The position numbers and the translations under genes are program-made. From Phycisphaerae bacterium (GTDB lineage: Bacteria; Planctomycetota; Phycisphaerae; UBA1845), in contig JABWBH010000045.1 of the NCBI GenBank assembly GCA_013360585.1, positions 1-35,899 on the forward strand: a stretch of DNA of 35,899 nt, given 5' to 3'. Position 1 is the first letter of the stretch; every line of letters begins with the position of its first letter. Below the pieces are notes generated by a model. That model saw nothing but the letters and a program-made list of their open reading frames with translations. It made no database searches and had not been told where the DNA came from. Shown here piece by piece: positions 7,422 through 16,979 of this stretch.

Positions 7422-9023
7422 GTGAGAAGGGGGTCAGACGTCAAGTATTTCTCTCGTCACGCCGCCGGTCCGCGCGGGTGGATCGCCGCCGGGGTCGTGA
7501 TGGTTCTTGTGCGGGTGCCGGCGATCGGGCAGACCGTGCGGACATGGGAGGACGCCGCCGGGGATGTGCAGGTCCGGCGCACGGACGCCGGGGCCGACGG
7601 ACTGGTCGACACGAACCTGCACCCGCCGGCGGATCTTTTGTCCTACCAGGTCGGGGCGTGGGCGCCCTCGGATGCGAGGGCGGACCTCTTTCAAGGGGTG
7701 TGGTGGGATGCGGGGTTGTTCATGCGGCTGGATCTTGTGTTCGCCGGGCTGGTGAACCCGCCGGGCACGATGGGGGAGGACGAGCTTTTCGACCCGTTCC
7801 GGTACGGGGCGTCTCCGGTGTTCGGATACGTTGAGATAGATGTGGACGCGGACATCAATACGGGTGGGGAGTTGGCGTTCCCCGAGCTTCGGTATCAGGG
7901 GAACGCGGGGCGCTGGGGCGGGCTGCCGTCCGGGAAGCGGTTGGCGCGGCGCGTGGCGCTGGATGCGACGGCGTTCGATGGGGAATTGTCGACGCCGCCG
8001 CACGTGGAATGCAGCGGAGAGGAGTTTCATCTGGCGTTCAACGGCCGAGCGTGGGAGGACATTCGGATCAAGCGCGGCAACGCCAACCCGTTTTTTCAGC
8101 GGGGGGAGGGGTGGATTCTGACCGGGCGCGTGTTTCACCGGGCGCACGGATTCGAGGCGTTCAGCTACGCCTGCTGCTGCGAGGGGGGGCAGGGGCGTTA
8201 CCTGCCGCGCGTTCAGGTGCAGTTTGATCATGATGCGTCGACGGACCGGACGACGGTTTCGCTCGTTTACCCGCTGACGAATGAGGGGGCGGCGGCGATG
8301 GCGGGGGATTCGGAGGTCGAACCCTTCGACGGCGACGCGTGCAATCAGAACAGTCTCGGGGAAGCGGTGGATGATCTGATCTTCAGCACGCGCAACGCGC
8401 CTTCGTGGTGGCGAAGCGATCCGGACTTCCCGATCATCGCGGGGTGGGAGTTCAAAACGGTGGAAGAGGCGATGACGCCGGCGGCGTGGGAGGTCACCGC
8501 GCTCACCGCGACCAGCTACCTGGAGCGGAGTTCCGGCGATCCGTGGTATGTCTGGACGGATATTGCGCCGAACCCGCTTCCGCGTGACGTGGACGGAAAC
8601 GGCGTGGTGAACGAAGCGGACAAAGACGCGATCGCGCAATACATCATCAAGCACGATGGCGACCCGGAATATGACGGAGACGGCCGCGTGAACGAGCGCG
8701 TGACGGTCATCGACTTCGGTCCGAACTTCAGCGTGTATGACGTCAATTATGATGGTCGCGTCGAGACATCGGATGCGACGCCGTGCAGCGGGCGCGAGAC
8801 AGTTTCCGGAAGCTGCCGACGGGGCAAACTCAAAGTGAAGGTGACCCGCGGCGTTCCCGGCGCGACGCTGACTTTGCGCCTTGACGGCAACGCCTCGACG
8901 GACTGTCCCACGACGCTCAACAGCCGTGGCCGGGGCAAGGCGAAGTTCAACGATGTTGCGCCGGGCGAGCACCTGGTGGCGCTGCTGGAGTGCGAGAGGC
9001 AGGCGCAGGCGAGGTGTGACTGA
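7422..9023 (+). CDS. large secreted protein with dockerin-like loops and C-terminal four-cysteine domain
   Basis: A 533-residue exported protein. The N-terminus has a basic segment and hydrophobic core (GWIAAGVVMVLVRVPAIGQ). A body of about 350 residues follows, rich in Trp, Asp and Gly, which I do not recognise. Around residues 390-450 are EF-hand-like calcium loops (DVDGNGVVNEAD, DGDGRVNE, DVNYDGRVETSD) of dockerin type I style. The last 80 or so residues (CSGRETVSGSC to LECERQAQARC) match the stand-alone domain of the preceding gene, with all four cysteines plus one extra. GTG at 7422 is chosen because GGAG lies eight bases before it and a signal sequence follows; the open frame upstream runs through the terminator. 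Likely a cell-surface or extracellular protein. Confidence 0.8.
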   Translation: MRRGSDVKYFSRHAAGPRGWIAAGVVMVLVRVPAIGQTVRTWEDAAGDVQVRRTDAGADGLVDTNLHPPADLLSYQVGAWAPSDARADLFQGVWWDAGLFMRLDLVFAGLVNPPGTMGEDELFDPFRYGASPVFGYVEIDVDADINTGGELAFPELRYQGNAGRWGGLPSGKRLARRVALDATAFDGELSTPPHVECSGEEFHLAFNGRAWEDIRIKRGNANPFFQRGEGWILTGRVFHRAHGFEAFSYACCCEGGQGRYLPRVQVQFDHDASTDRTTVSLVYPLTNEGAAAMAGDSEVEPFDGDACNQNSLGEAVDDLIFSTRNAPSWWRSDPDFPIIAGWEFKTVEEAMTPAAWEVTALTATSYLERSSGDPWYVWTDIAPNPLPRDVDGNGVVNEADKDAIAQYIIKHDGDPEYDGDGRVNERVTVIDFGPNFSVYDVNYDGRVETSDATPCSGRETVSGSCRRGKLKVKVTRGVPGATLTLRLDGNASTDCPTTLNSRGRGKAKFNDVAPGEHLVALLECERQAQARCD

Positions 9024-9135
9024 AGCCGCGCAGAGCGGTCGGTCTCGGGTTGCGCGAGCGAAGGGGGAGCCGGGTTGGATCAGACGCGGGCGGCGGGTAA
9101 AGTCGCGGGGTGGCTTCACTCGATGCAATCTGCGG

Positions 9136-11097
9136 ATGAAACCCTCACCGTCGTCCAAGCTTCGTTATCGCGCGTTCCGCCGCGGGTCTTCGTCGCCCGC
9201 CGCATCACGCGGCGTGGAGGCTGCATCGAGCGTCTCGCCCGGCGCGCCGCCTTCCTCTCGCGGGGACAATGATGAAAAGCCCCACGGGCGCGAGCTGAAG
9301 CGTCACCTTCGACAGTACCGGACGTGGCTTTCGCCGCATTTCGGATCGTTGGCGCTGGTGTTCGTGCTGGCGCTGGCGTCGGCGGGGCTGAACATGGTCC
9401 TTCCGATGGTGACGAAGATCCTCATCGATGACATTCTGCTGGCGGAAGGTCTGACTTCGGACGCGCGTCTTTCGCGTCTTGTTCAGGCGGGGCTGGCGAC
9501 TGCGGCGCTGCTGGTGGCGGCGCAGGGTCTGGATGCGTGGCGATCGGTGCGGATGTCGGTGTTGAACTCGAAGGTGATCTTCAAGCTGCGGGAGCGGCTT
9601 TTTGACCGGTTGCTGAGGTTGCCGCTGGCGTCGCTGTCGGAGATGAAGAGCGGGGGGATCGTGTCGCGTCTTTCGGGCGACGTGGACAGCCTGACGGGTC
9701 TGGTTCAGCTTGCGATCATTACGCCGGGCGTGGCGATCATCCGGGTGATCCTGACGATCGGGGTGCTGGTGTTCCTGAGCTGGAAGATGGCGCTGGTGTC
9801 GGTGCTGCTGATTCCTCCGGTGGTGCTGATCAACGTGATGTGGGTGCGGAAGGTGCGTCCGGTGTACCGGTCGATCCGGGATGACCGGGCGGAGGTGGAC
9901 GGGCGGATCACGGAGACGTTCGGGGGGATCCGGGTGGTGCGATCGTTTCAGCGGGAGGCGCACGAGGAGCACGATCACGCGGTCGGGCATCACACGATCA
10001 TTCGGAAGCGTCTTTATGCGAACCTGCTGCAACTGGTGGTGACGAGCGGGTGGGGGCTGCTGATTCCGGCGACGACGCTGCTGATCGTGTGCTTCGGGGG
10101 ATACCTAGTCATCCGGGAGCAGGCGACGGTGGGGGACATCTTCGCGTTCCAGATGTACGCGTTCATGCTGCTGACGCCGGTGTCGCAGATCGTGAATTCG
10201 TGGAACGAGACGCAAAGCGCGCTGGCGGCGATGGAGCGGGTGTTCGAGATTCTCGATCTCGTGCCGGAGAAGCCGGATCCTGCGGATGCGCTGCCTGCGC
10301 CGGGGCGGGTGGAAGAATTCCGGTTTGACCACGTGAGCTTCGCGTACCGTGAGGGACATCCGGTCCTGCACGGGTTCGACCTGACGGTGCGCGGGGGGAT
10401 GACGGTGGCGCTGGTGGGTCCGAGCGGAGCGGGTAAGACGACGGTGACGGACCTGGTGGCGCGGTTTCATGATCCGACGGGCGGGGCGTTGCGGTTGAAC
10501 GGCGTGGACATCCGGCGGATGCGGTTGCGGGAGTACCGCGGACTGGTCGGGGTGGTGCAGCAGGAGGTGTTTCTTTTTGACGGGACGGTGCGCGACAACC
10601 TGACATACGGGCGGCGGGGGGCGACGGACGAGGAGGTGATCGCGGCGGCGCGCCGGGCGAACGCGCATGATTTCATCGCGGCGCTGCCGGAAGGGTATGA
10701 GACGCTGATCGGGGAGCGGGGCGTGAAGCTGTCCGGGGGGCAGCGGCAGCGGGTGAGCATCGCGCGGGCGCTGCTGGCGGATCCGCAGATTCTTGTGCTC
10801 GACGAGGCGACAAGCAACCTCGACACCGAGAGCGAGCAACTCATTCAGGCCTCGTTGAGGGAATTGCTGCGCGGTCGGACGACGTTTGTGATCGCGCACC
10901 GGTTGAGCACGGTGACGCACGCGGACCTGATCGTGGTGATGAATCAGGGGCGCATCGTGGAGACCGGATCGCACGACGTCTTGATGGCGCGAGGCGGGCC
11001 TTATCGGGAGATGGTGGACCGTCAGCGGCGGGTCATGTCGGAGGGGCTGGACGGGGCGGCGTGGAGTTGTGAGGGGCTTAAGAGCGCCGCACAATGA
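9136..11097 (+). CDS. ABC exporter, fused membrane and ATPase domains (MsbA type)
   Basis: A 653-residue half-transporter expected to act as a homodimer in the inner membrane. After a hydrophilic lead of about 55 residues the six-helix exporter domain begins (LALVFVLALASAGLNMVLP). The ATPase domain has Walker A GPSGAGKTT, Q loop GVVQQEVFLFDGTV, signature LSGGQRQR, Walker B ILVLDEATSNLD and the switch His in IAHRLS. The family exports lipids, peptides or drugs; the substrate cannot be told. The start is uncertain: ATG at 9136 lacks a good ribosome site and GTG at 9214 is an alternative. Neither neighbour is an obvious partner. The next gene follows after 61 bases on the same strand. Confidence 0.88.
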   Translation: MKPSPSSKLRYRAFRRGSSSPAASRGVEAASSVSPGAPPSSRGDNDEKPHGRELKRHLRQYRTWLSPHFGSLALVFVLALASAGLNMVLPMVTKILIDDILLAEGLTSDARLSRLVQAGLATAALLVAAQGLDAWRSVRMSVLNSKVIFKLRERLFDRLLRLPLASLSEMKSGGIVSRLSGDVDSLTGLVQLAIITPGVAIIRVILTIGVLVFLSWKMALVSVLLIPPVVLINVMWVRKVRPVYRSIRDDRAEVDGRITETFGGIRVVRSFQREAHEEHDHAVGHHTIIRKRLYANLLQLVVTSGWGLLIPATTLLIVCFGGYLVIREQATVGDIFAFQMYAFMLLTPVSQIVNSWNETQSALAAMERVFEILDLVPEKPDPADALPAPGRVEEFRFDHVSFAYREGHPVLHGFDLTVRGGMTVALVGPSGAGKTTVTDLVARFHDPTGGALRLNGVDIRRMRLREYRGLVGVVQQEVFLFDGTVRDNLTYGRRGATDEEVIAAARRANAHDFIAALPEGYETLIGERGVKLSGGQRQRVSIARALLADPQILVLDEATSNLDTESEQLIQASLRELLRGRTTFVIAHRLSTVTHADLIVVMNQGRIVETGSHDVLMARGGPYREMVDRQRRVMSEGLDGAAWSCEGLKSAAQ

Positions 11098-11158
11098 CGG
11101 GAGTCCGGGACGCACTCGGTCCGGGCATCGCGTCATGCATCCTGACAAGCAGTTCAAG

Positions 11159-14100
11159 ATGAACGATCCGGACGGATCCGCGCGGGCGCGCGGCAGAGCG
11201 GCGGCGCGCGTTGCGGCGGCGGCGTTGATCGTTGTGATTTCGGTCGGAGCGCTTGCCGGAGCAGTCGCGGCGGCGCGCTCAGGCGGACCGGCGGCGCGCT
11301 CAGGCGGACCGGCGGCGCGATCGAGTGAGGGGGCGTCGCGGAGGGCACCGGAGCCGGGGGACGCTCAGTCGCGGCGTGTGCAGTTTCTGGCGCGGGGGAC
11401 ACGGACGTTCGAGGGGCCTGCCGGCGACGGAATGTTGATGCCGTCGGACGTGGCGGTGCTGTCGGACGGGACGGTCGTCGTCGCGGACGGCGTGCATGAT
11501 CGCCTGATGCTCTTCGAGTCCGACGGGGGCTGGCGACGGGAGTTGCGCGGTTTCGGGCACGTGGACTTCAGCCGGCCGCTGGGCATCGCGGCAGGCCGGG
11601 CGGATCGGATCTGGGTGGCGGACACGGGAAGCTCGCGCGTTTTGTCGGGGACCGCGCTGGGCGAGCTGACACGGGCAATTCCGATCGGCGAGAGCGGAGC
11701 GGACATCACCGATGTCGTGTTGACCCTCGACGAGCGGCGTCTTTATGTCGCGGACAATCATCTTCACCGCCTGTTACGGGTAGACCTGGGCGGGGGGACT
11801 GAGACGGTGCTGGGCGGTCCCGGCGTCGGGCGCGGGCAGTTCAACTATCCCTACCTGATCGCGGCGGATCGCGGCGGACGCATTCTGGTTTCCGACGTCA
11901 TCAACGGTCGGATCGGCGTTCGACAGGAGGATGGCGCGGCGCTGCCGGAGATCGGCTCGTTCGGGGTGATGCCGGGGCAGTTGTACCGTCCGAAGGGGGT
12001 GGCGTCCGACGCGGCGGGGCGGACGTGGGTTTCCGACGGGCGGCTGGGCGTGATCTCGGTGTTCACGAGCGACGGAAGGTACATCGACGTCCTGCGCGGG
12101 GAGGACGGTATTCCGCTGCGTCTTGAGGAGCCTTCAGGGCTGGCGTTCGACGGTCAGGGGCAGTTGTACGTTGTGGAGGTTCGCGGCGACCGGGTGCGGT
12201 CGTTCGAGCTTGTTGAGCGTGAGGCGGCGACTGCGGGTGCGGAGACGGCGGCGCCGACGGTAGGGCGTCAACCGCAGGGATGCACGGTGTGCCACCTGGA
12301 GTGGACGACACCGCTGGTGGACGGAAAGGGGACCGAGTTGATCGCGGTTCCGGAGAATCCGTCGTCGCATCCGCTGGTGAGCCGCGAGGAGAATTGTCTT
12401 TCCTGTCATGACGGGTCCGTGGCAGACTCGCGGAGGCGGGTCTGGGTGGAGCACGGTCACGGGACGGGCATCACACCTCCCGCGGGCATGACGGTTCCGG
12501 CGGAACTGCCGCTGGCGGACGGACAGATCGTCTGTCGGACGTGTCACAGCGCGCATACCCGCGGGGGGTCGGGCAACGCGCTGAAAGACGCGGTGTTCCT
12601 ACGGGTGAAGTCGGATGCGGGAGAGCTTTGTCTGGGGTGTCACGCGGACCTGGCGGGGGGCGCGGTCACCGGGATGCATCCGGTCGGGGGGTTCGAGGAT
12701 CCGCTTTCCCACGTGCTGCGGGCCGCGGGCGCGAAGGCGCCGGCGGACGGGGCGGCAGGCGCCTGTCTGACGTGTCACACGCCTCACGGGTCCGCCCAGA
12801 CCGCGCTGATGATCGAGACGGCGACGGCGGAAGCGCTGTGCATTGAGTGTCACGCGGACGTCACTTCGCAACATGCGGTGGAGGGTGTGACGGGCGCGCG
12901 GCATCCGCTTTCGGGCGAACTGGGCGCCGGACAGCGTGAGGCGCTGCTGGGCGCGGACGTTCGGCCGCGCTGGGCGGGCGGGCTGGAGTGCCTGTCGTGT
13001 CATAAGATGCATCACGCGCCGTCGAAGGATCACCTTCTGATTCAGCCGACCGAGGACGGCGCGTTCTGTCTTACGTGTCACCCCTCGCAGCGGGCGGTGA
13101 TCGGCACGGGGCACGATCTGCGGAGTAGTGCACCGGAGGAGACGAACGCGGCGGGGTTGACCGCGGGAGCCTCAGGACCGTGCGCCGCGTGCCACGGGGT
13201 TCACGCTCCCGCAAGGTTGTCCGGTGGGCCTGCGGATCCCGCGAATCCGGCGCAACCGACGCGAGACGCGGACGAGGCGTGTCTGACCTGTCACCGAACC
13301 GGCGGATGTGCGAAGGTTGCGGCAGAATTTCGGCATCCGCGCGCGGTGCCGGGCGATCGACTCGCCGGTCTGCTTTCAGCGCTGTCGCGGCATCCGGCAG
13401 GGGGTGCTGGCGACGGGGGAGAACGTGCCGCCGAGGTTGAGGAGGATCAAGCCGAGGCTGCGCAGATGCGATGTACGCACTGTCACGACCCGCACGATGC
13501 GACGCACGCGGCTTATCTGCGGGCCGAAGCGGACGTGCTTTGCGCGGCGTGTCACGCGGATCAGGCGGGAATGCTGGGGGGACGGCACGACTTCCGGGAC
13601 GATCCGCACCTCGTTGCCGGTCGGGGGCAATCTGCGGAGGTCACCGGCGCCTGCGGGTTCTGTCATGCGGTTCACGGTGGGGCGTCACCGGCGTTGTGGG
13701 CGGCGACGGCGAGCGTTCCGAAGGATGCGGAAGGGTTGTGCCTGGAGTGTCACCGCGCGGGCGGGCTGGGGGCGGCGTCTGTCGCCCCGCATTCCGCGCA
13801 TCCGACCGGCGTTTCGTCGTTGGCGGGCGAGACCGGGAGGTTCTCGTCAGCGATGATAACGTCCGGGCTACCGCTTTTCTGCGAGAGCGGGCTTCGGGAT
13901 CCGGGAGGGGGCGTGACATGCGCAACGTGTCATGACCCTCACGCCGACGCTTCAGTCGGGACCGCGATGCTTCGTACGAATGCGGGCAGCGACGCGACGG
14001 ACTTGTGCCTGCGCTGTCATCCGCACACGCAAGGCCTGTCGTTCAGTGCTCACGGACGTGAGTTGGCGAAGTACGCCCCGGAGACGACCTGCGGACCGTG

Positions 14101-14548
14101 TCATGCGGTTCATCCCTCGGAAGCGATCGCCGGGGAGGGGATGTGGGTCGGACTGAAAGGGGAGGCGGGACACGGGGCGGGGGATCTGGCGGCCGGGGAG
14201 ACCTGCACCGGTTGTCACAAGCCGGGAGGGACCGCCAAGGCCGCGGGTCGAGCGGGGCACCCGAGGTTTCTGATGGCGAATACGGTCGCTGCGGATCACC
14301 CGGCGTACATGCCGCTGAGGGATGCGCAGGGTCAACTCTCATCCCGAGGGGAGATGACCTGCGTGACCTGTCACCTGCCTCACGGTGGGTTGACCGCAGA
14401 GGAGGCGGGTCCGCTGCTGGTCGCTGATCCGTCTGGGCGACTCCTGTCGGGTGCGAAGCCGCTGCTGCGATCGTACGTGGCGCCGAACCTCTGCACCCAG
14501 TGCCACGGTTCGGAAGGACTGAGGCGGTTTCTTGATTTTCACCGGTGA
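11159..14548 (+). CDS. NHL beta-propeller fused to 20-motif multiheme cytochrome c
   Basis: A 1129-residue exported protein. A hydrophobic segment (residues about 17-39, VAAAALIVVISVGALAGAVA) is a signal or anchor. Residues about 75-370 hold NHL-type blades (MPSDVAVLSDGTVVVAD, RPLGIAAG, RPKGVASDAAGRTWVSD, EPSGLAFDGQGQLYVVE). From residue 375 to 1115 I count 20 CXXCH haem c attachment motifs, the first CTVCH and the last CTQCH. Many are arranged as the doubled pattern CXXCHxxH followed by a second CXXCH, and many extra histidines could serve as distal ligands. Assembly requires a cytochrome c maturation system, not present here. The expected role is electron transfer outside the inner membrane, possibly extracellular; this is inference. 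ATG at 11159 is preferred; in-frame ATG at 11135 is possible. Confidence 0.9.
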   Translation: MNDPDGSARARGRAAARVAAAALIVVISVGALAGAVAAARSGGPAARSGGPAARSSEGASRRAPEPGDAQSRRVQFLARGTRTFEGPAGDGMLMPSDVAVLSDGTVVVADGVHDRLMLFESDGGWRRELRGFGHVDFSRPLGIAAGRADRIWVADTGSSRVLSGTALGELTRAIPIGESGADITDVVLTLDERRLYVADNHLHRLLRVDLGGGTETVLGGPGVGRGQFNYPYLIAADRGGRILVSDVINGRIGVRQEDGAALPEIGSFGVMPGQLYRPKGVASDAAGRTWVSDGRLGVISVFTSDGRYIDVLRGEDGIPLRLEEPSGLAFDGQGQLYVVEVRGDRVRSFELVEREAATAGAETAAPTVGRQPQGCTVCHLEWTTPLVDGKGTELIAVPENPSSHPLVSREENCLSCHDGSVADSRRRVWVEHGHGTGITPPAGMTVPAELPLADGQIVCRTCHSAHTRGGSGNALKDAVFLRVKSDAGELCLGCHADLAGGAVTGMHPVGGFEDPLSHVLRAAGAKAPADGAAGACLTCHTPHGSAQTALMIETATAEALCIECHADVTSQHAVEGVTGARHPLSGELGAGQREALLGADVRPRWAGGLECLSCHKMHHAPSKDHLLIQPTEDGAFCLTCHPSQRAVIGTGHDLRSSAPEETNAAGLTAGASGPCAACHGVHAPARLSGGPADPANPAQPTRDADEACLTCHRTGGCAKVAAEFRHPRAVPGDRLAGLLSALSRHPAGGAGDGGERAAEVEEDQAEAAQMRCTHCHDPHDATHAAYLRAEADVLCAACHADQAGMLGGRHDFRDDPHLVAGRGQSAEVTGACGFCHAVHGGASPALWAATASVPKDAEGLCLECHRAGGLGAASVAPHSAHPTGVSSLAGETGRFSSAMITSGLPLFCESGLRDPGGGVTCATCHDPHADASVGTAMLRTNAGSDATDLCLRCHPHTQGLSFSAHGRELAKYAPETTCGPCHAVHPSEAIAGEGMWVGLKGEAGHGAGDLAAGETCTGCHKPGGTAKAAGRAGHPRFLMANTVAADHPAYMPLRDAQGQLSSRGEMTCVTCHLPHGGLTAEEAGPLLVADPSGRLLSGAKPLLRSYVAPNLCTQCHGSEGLRRFLDFHR
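11270..11311 (+). repeat. two perfect 21-bp direct repeats in the cytochrome gene
   Basis: Two identical adjacent 21-base units (11270-11290 and 11291-11311) and the first eight bases of a third encode repeats of the seven residues ARSGGPA just after the signal or anchor segment. The length keeps frame, so copy number could vary without breaking the protein. It forms a flexible linker before the propeller. Confidence 0.85.
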
Positions 14549-14567
14549 GGGGAGTCGCAACCGGGCG

Positions 14568-14663
14568 TGACAATTTGTCAACGTTGGACACGGATCGGAA
14601 GGGCGTTCTGACAACGTGGCAACGTTCCTTGTCGACCCCGACGGCATTGAACAACGTAACGTT
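14568..14663 (+). promoter_or_regulatory. cluster of CAACGT boxes upstream of groEL1
   Basis: CAACGT occurs at 14579, 14612, 14620 and 14652, with AACGTT again at 14658-14663 inside the spacer of the groEL promoter. A near-perfect palindrome TGACAATTTGTCA (14568-14580) begins the cluster. In this base composition five such boxes within 85 noncoding bases are far more than expected. They look like operators for an unidentified regulator of the chaperonin genes. The usual CIRCE element of HrcA is not present. Confidence 0.5.
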
Positions 14664-14675
14664 TTTAATTATAAG
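14647..14675 (+). promoter_or_regulatory. sigma-70 promoter for groEL1
   Basis: TTGAAC (14647-14652), a 17-base spacer and TATAAG (14670-14675) make a strong housekeeping-type promoter. Transcription should begin near 14682, leaving a leader of about 165 bases before the groEL1 start. The spacer contains two CAACGT-type boxes. Confidence 0.75.
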
Positions 14676-14698
14676 AGCTTACGCCGATATCAGGTTAG

Positions 14699-16492
<1,794 letters not shown>

Positions 16493-16496
16493 GCCT

Positions 16497-16524
16497 TGCG
16501 AATGACGAATTACGAATGACGATG
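16497..16524. repeat. four period-7 units after groEL1
   Basis: Four adjacent heptamers, the second GACGAAT (16504-16510) and the others one to three changes from it, start five bases after the groEL1 stop, in the 121-base gap before groES. Related period-7 stretches occur at 16954-16974, 18677-18704, 18751-18778 and 35818-35899. Confidence 0.65.
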
Positions 16525-16613
16525 GCGGCGCGGTGATGGGGTAACCGGCGCGCCTTATCTGGAAACAAAAAACCGAGAATCCGGGTGCATCCAACAGGAG
16601 GTTCTGAAGAGAC

Positions 16614-16949
16614 ATGGCGACAGCAACAGCGACGGCGACGAAGGGGAAGAGCAAGACGAGCGTGAAGTTCCGGCCGCTGGATGATCGGCTTCTGATCGAG
16701 CCTCACGAGGCCGAGGAGACGACGGCGGGCGGGATTGTGCTTCCGGATACGGCGCGGGAGAAGCCGCAGCGCGGGACGGTGGTGGCGGCGGGTCCGGGAA
16801 AGCTGCTGGACAGCGGCGATCGCGGCGAGATGACGGTCCGGGTGGGGATGAGCGTGCTTTACGGCAAGTACAGCGGGACGGAGATCACGATCGGCGGCGA
16901 GGACTACGTGGTTCTGCGGGAGTCCGACGTGTTGGGGATCGTCGAGTAG
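16614..16949 (+). CDS. groES: co-chaperonin GroES
   Basis: A 111-residue GroES that caps the GroEL ring. The core begins VKFRPLDDRLLIEP, carries the mobile GroEL-binding loop (EETTAGGIVLPDTAREKP) and ends YVVLRESDVLGIVE. A Thr/Ala/Lys-rich lead of 15 residues (MATATATATKGKSKT) precedes the usual start, longer than in most GroES. An AGGAGG site lies 12 bases before the ATG, which is far, with GAAGAG nearer; a start within the lead is less likely because no other start codon is present. It lies between the two groEL copies. Confidence 0.96.
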   Translation: MATATATATKGKSKTSVKFRPLDDRLLIEPHEAEETTAGGIVLPDTAREKPQRGTVVAAGPGKLLDSGDRGEMTVRVGMSVLYGKYSGTEITIGGEDYVVLRESDVLGIVE

Positions 16950-16953
16950 GCGT

Positions 16954-16974
16954 CAGGCAACAGGCGACAGGAAG
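16954..16974. repeat. three period-7 units supplying the groEL2 ribosome site
   Basis: CAGGCAA, CAGGCGA and CAGGAAG follow each other directly, starting five bases after the groES stop. The last unit contains AGGA seven bases before the groEL2 ATG, so the repeat itself appears to provide the Shine-Dalgarno sequence. Confidence 0.65.
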
Positions 16975-16979
16975 ACGGT

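Noticed and set aside
13308-13856. Plus-strand frame of 182 residues inside the cytochrome gene
   Set aside because: Very Arg-rich, no recognisable motif, and fully overlaps 13 to 14 of the regularly spaced CXXCH motifs region in the true frame.
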